From the NCBI GenBank assembly GCA_007844125.1, contig CM017572.1, positions 34,705,218 to 34,769,217 on the forward strand: a DNA stretch of 64,000 nt. Reading direction: 5' to 3'. Within the stretch, counting starts at the first letter, position 1. Each line of letters opens with the position of its first letter. The translations under genes were made by a program, and so were the position numbers. This DNA is from Sinonovacula constricta (Eukaryota > Mollusca > Bivalvia > Cardiida > Solecurtidae). Of this stretch, positions 60,594-64,000 are shown in pieces. The notes under the pieces were generated by a model that worked only from the letters and a program-made list of their open reading frames with translations, was not told where the DNA came from and ran no database searches.

Positions 60594-60680
60594 CTTCCTT
60601 TGCATCAGCTGCTTTTAGATAACGTCGGTAGAAGCTTGGTGTAAATTAGTGCGGCCTGATATGTGTAAATGCCTCAGATC
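60594..60680 (-). other. HAX1: HAX1 untranslated first exon (inferred)
   Basis: The first coding exon starts with an acceptor one base before the ATG, so an untranslated exon is needed. The first good minus-strand donor beyond the minisatellite is AAGGAAG|GTAAAT at 60594/60593. The upstream end is set by the TATA-like box at 60713-60704. Intron 1 would be 4.6 kb. An upstream ATG lies at 60605-60603. Confidence 0.42.
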
Positions 60681-60684
60681 CGAT

Positions 60685-60713
60685 GGCGTGATGATCACGC
60701 CTCCTTATAAATT
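60685..60713 (-). promoter_or_regulatory. candidate HAX1 core promoter: TATA-like box and palindrome
   Basis: On the minus strand tttataag (60713-60704) is followed at once by ggcgtgat-c-atcacgcc (60701-60685), two perfect 8-bp inverted arms around one base. The spacing to the inferred first exon suits a TATA box with a start site near 60680. No factor is assigned to the palindrome. Confidence 0.35.
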
Positions 60714-61491
60714 TGTATAATATGGAATTATTATGCCGTTTAAATTGCCGACCTATAAATACTAGGCTGTATAAGTACTCGAAATGACGTTAATAAACCA
60801 TAAAAATTACCGATTTCTAGCTATAACCAAGATCTTCAAGTTACCAACATGGAGGTAATAGGCTGTTATGTATTTCCGACATGAAGTTGATTTTGTATGT
60901 GCTGATTTATTACCGACTTATTATTAACTTGTATACAACAAATCTGTATTTTATTCGGCAATAATAACTTTATAAACGGACTGTTATTTGATCAGCTATT
61001 CTCATGTTGATCTGCAAGTGTAATGAGTGCGTTTGCGATGTAGTAGAAAATAAAGAACAACGAACCTAAATGGTAGACTAAAACTGTTGTTATACAAAAG
61101 TCGCAGGTAAAAATGTTTGTAAGTACCTTTTAAACAGTATCAGCCTGTTATAATAACACTCGCTACACGTTTACATCAATTGTTAATTGAAATCTGATAT
61201 ATCGTTTTCTTTCAGATATACTTCCGTAAATAACTTCTTAAATATTTTTTATAAATGACTCGTCGATGGAAACCTGCAGCATTAGCGTTCAGACAGAAAG
61301 GCTTTACTACTAATTTGAATTTAAGTGTAATTTAAATGTTAATCCGTGCTATAATTAATAAAAGAAATCACTTCAATATTCATGAAGAAGGCACTAGAGC
61401 AATTGTTTTACGCGACCTCCTCCGCAACTTGACGTCAGTAAGCGGTGTAGTGTCTTTTAACAATTCTGTTGACATGGGTAGTCATTTTAAA
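60714..61491. other. HAX1 upstream region
   Basis: AT-rich and unique. No opposing gene is seen. A tgacgtt site occurs near 60785. It runs to the SINE A copy. Confidence 0.35.
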
Positions 61492-61735
61492 ATTAGGGGT
61501 CGCCCGCGGCCTAGTGATAATCGCCGATTTGTGATTCCACTGACTGCTTAGCCGCCCATCATATGGGTTCGAGTCTAGTTCGGACAAAGGACTTAATTTG
61601 AGATCTTCTAGCTGAACTGCGGTGCACCGGTGGTTCAACTCAGACATTTGTCTGGGGTCTTCCTCCACTCAAAATAGCTGGACGTCGCTATAATGACCAT
61701 GACTGATCGGTGCGTTAAGTTAAAAAACTATCCTT
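61492..61735 (+). mobile_element. SINE family A copy 4
   Basis: The head has ggtcgcccgcggcctagtg and gggttcgagtctagttcgg. The body is gctgaactgcggtgcaccgg and the tail is gacgtcgctataatgaccat, ending cggtgcgttaagtta. Its tail (from gtcttcctccac) is shared with the left duplicated block at 3095, where the head is missing. Confidence 0.78.
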
Positions 61736-64000
61736 ATGTTAAAAGAATAAACATCGAAAACTGATTAAAGATTTATAATGGACATATAGAAATGAAAGAT
61801 TTGTAAAAACTATCAAACGAAGCGCTGGCCTTATGCCTGGTTTTCCTGGAGTGGTGTTCATAACTATGTATCTTTCCTTTATGTATATATGTATCAATCA
61901 GGAGGGTAAACATAGATGTTCTTGATATTATATCACCGCTTCGTCTGGTAAACGCTTAAATTAATGTAAAATAATTATAAAGTAAGTAAACTCATAAACA
62001 TTGTGAAATTCTTGAATATTATGCAACATTTGTGTATTTAAAACATGGACCCTCAAAATCTCGCTCTCATTTACCGCGGGATAATATTCGAAATATTTAA
62101 ATTATATTTTGTATGTATATATTTTTTTTTCTTATTTGGGGGTTACGGGGCGTTCACTGACAGAATGACCAAAGGCATACATTAAATAGTTTATTATATA
62201 TACAAATATACATATTAGTTTCGCTAATTAAAGAAGAAAAAACAATCAAAGCAAATACATGATATATATTAGCATCTCTATCCAACACAGATTTTACATT
62301 CTACATTCAAATACATATACACCAGATTATAGTATATTATAAAGAACATCTCGGTTAAGCTATGTTCTAACAACAATTCACAATTCCAATAACAATCATT
62401 GGTATCATGTTTTAAATGGTTAATCAGCACAAAGGCCCCATTCAGGAAGCAATTGTTTATTCACATATAAACAACGCTTCTCTTGAGTTTTCGCCCAAAT
62501 TTTTATTAAGTCAATGGAAAACGTATCGCACTTGGTTCCCTAATTAAGTCAGATCACGTATGCGGCTTTCTGGAATTCGACATTTCAACGGAAATGAAGT
62601 CCTGGGCCCTCCTACTAGCAAATGTATGCAATTGATCATAGTTTTTGCTAAAGGCCTTTTGGGCGAAATTCAAGAAAAGAGTACGTCATTTGTGTTTGTC
62701 GACAACAGAATCGATTGCAATTTGCTTAAACAAAGCAAACACTTAATAGCGTTATTCAAGCTTAATTACATTAAGAAAACTCAATCCACCTGGTATACAT
62801 GTAAACAGCCTTCTCTCGAATACATATCACATGCATACTTCTTGCATAAACTGAACAACCATTGATCTAAAACTTATGCAATATTAGAAATAAAGAAGTA
62901 GTTTTAATAATAAAATGAACAATATTTGGATTGACAGTGACGGAATATTTTAAGAAAAAACAATAACATGTAGGGCGAATCATGAACACATACACGGTAT
63001 GTTAAACCATAGCCAGGCCGATTTAAATTTGTTCTGTTCTAAAAAACAACAACTATATATACACACCATATAACAATTATCGATTATAAATACATCTCCA
63101 ATGACACATTTGTTCCTACCAATGATAATCGACGAACTATGTAATAAAGGTGCAATATTTGTGTAGTTTCATATACCTTTTGTTGTAAAGTCCAGGAGCG
63201 GAGGGGGGGGGGGGGCAAGGAACACGAATAAAACATGTAGAACATATCTAAAAAATACATTTCATCAATAAACTTATAAAGAAGGCTAGTGAAATTGTAT
63301 CTGATGCGATCGCAATTTACTTCAGAGCACATAGCCGGCATTCCATAAATCTATTTTTCCACAAGGCAGCCTGACCCGACCACCCTAGTAGAAAACGTGC
63401 TCCAAACAATCTTTTAATACATAATTAATGGAAATCTTTAAGGGTCATGTCATGTCTTCTATATGTTATATATGACATTGGATTCGAAAGAAATCCGAAA
63501 ATCATAAAGTGAGGTCGTTTAAACATTTAAAGAAAGGTCAATCCCGCTCGGGCTAAGTTACTAGATCCGCTCATGGAATCAAGCACAATTTGGGATATGG
63601 AATGACAGGTAAACCTATATTGTTACATATACGCAGTGATTCCTGCATAAACATCGATTATAGCATCAACACCGTTACCACAGACAATAGAATCGTGTAT
63701 TTCTGGCAAATTATATTAACATGAAATGTTACTAAATCTTTAAATGAACTATTATTAAAATATGAACAATTTTCCTGAGATATTTTGGAAAAAACACCTA
63801 CGAGCACTCTATAATTGTCCAACGAGGGAGGGGTGGGTATGACTCCGTACAGCACATAAATGACCGTGTTTATACTATATTATATACTAACTAGACCCTG
63901 TACACTATATACTAAAATTGGCGACTTGCTTGTCATGGCTACATTTGTTGAACATAATATACTGAAAATCTAATGACGATTGTTTATATAACAACTGTCG
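61656..64000. repeat. right copy of the long duplicated block (continues past the window)
   Basis: Second copy of the 3095-5790 block in direct orientation, offset by about 58.2-58.5 kb. It lacks the 88-bp MITE. It contains a gggggggggggg run near 63207. Match is still present at the last bases (gacgattgtttatataacaa), so the true right edge lies outside. No coding frame is shared by the two copies. Confidence 0.85.

Overview
This is eukaryotic, intron-rich, AT-rich DNA, most likely from a bivalve mollusc. Genes are split into short exons with GT-AG introns. One gene is a B-box/coiled-coil/NHL TRIM-like protein, a family greatly expanded in bivalves. Several tRNA-derived SINE families and a dispersed repeat of a type I associate with bivalve genomes are also present. 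Species is not determined. Nearly all long open frames are artefacts of tandem repeats.

Layout. 41-2212: a 31-bp minisatellite. 2205-3090: a GC-rich ~179-bp satellite. 3095-5790: left copy of a long non-coding block whose second copy starts near 61656 and runs off the right end. 6354-24308 (minus): a TRIM-like gene with three coding exons. I rebuilt it by matching splice phase; it encodes 589 aa. Its second intron is 14.2 kb and half filled by a 61-bp satellite (13219-20550). 24309-31371: mostly unique AT-rich DNA with SINEs, a dispersed repeat, and one possible 5' exon of the TRIM gene near 29.7 kb. 31372-34383: an 83-bp satellite. 35224-35945 and 38406-38822: compound ATC/AGC microsatellites. 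38990-43489 (plus): scattered exon-like segments, including one exon resembling DUF5054 proteins with an internal stop, and two adjacent cysteine-containing exons. 44040-50420: small tandem and dispersed duplications. 51996-60680 (minus): a HAX1 orthologue with six coding exons and one non-coding first exon. Its first intron carries about 150 copies of a 24-bp minisatellite. 61492-64000: a SINE and the right copy of the duplicated block.

The two recognisable genes are on the minus strand and unrelated in function. One is a probable ubiquitin/RNA-related or innate-immune TRIM-type scaffold without a RING. The other is a HAX1-type mitochondrial/anti-apoptotic adaptor. The most notable observation is that the HAX1 model keeps perfect splice phase through every exon yet holds two in-frame stops, TAG in coding exon 4 and TGA in the last exon. 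Each can be bypassed by a phase-preserving alternative splice site. The other main signals are the structure of the satellites (higher-order repeats, a SINE splitting an array) and an 88-bp MITE whose empty site is preserved in the paralogous block. All coordinates were derived by reading the sequence; no alignment or database search was run.
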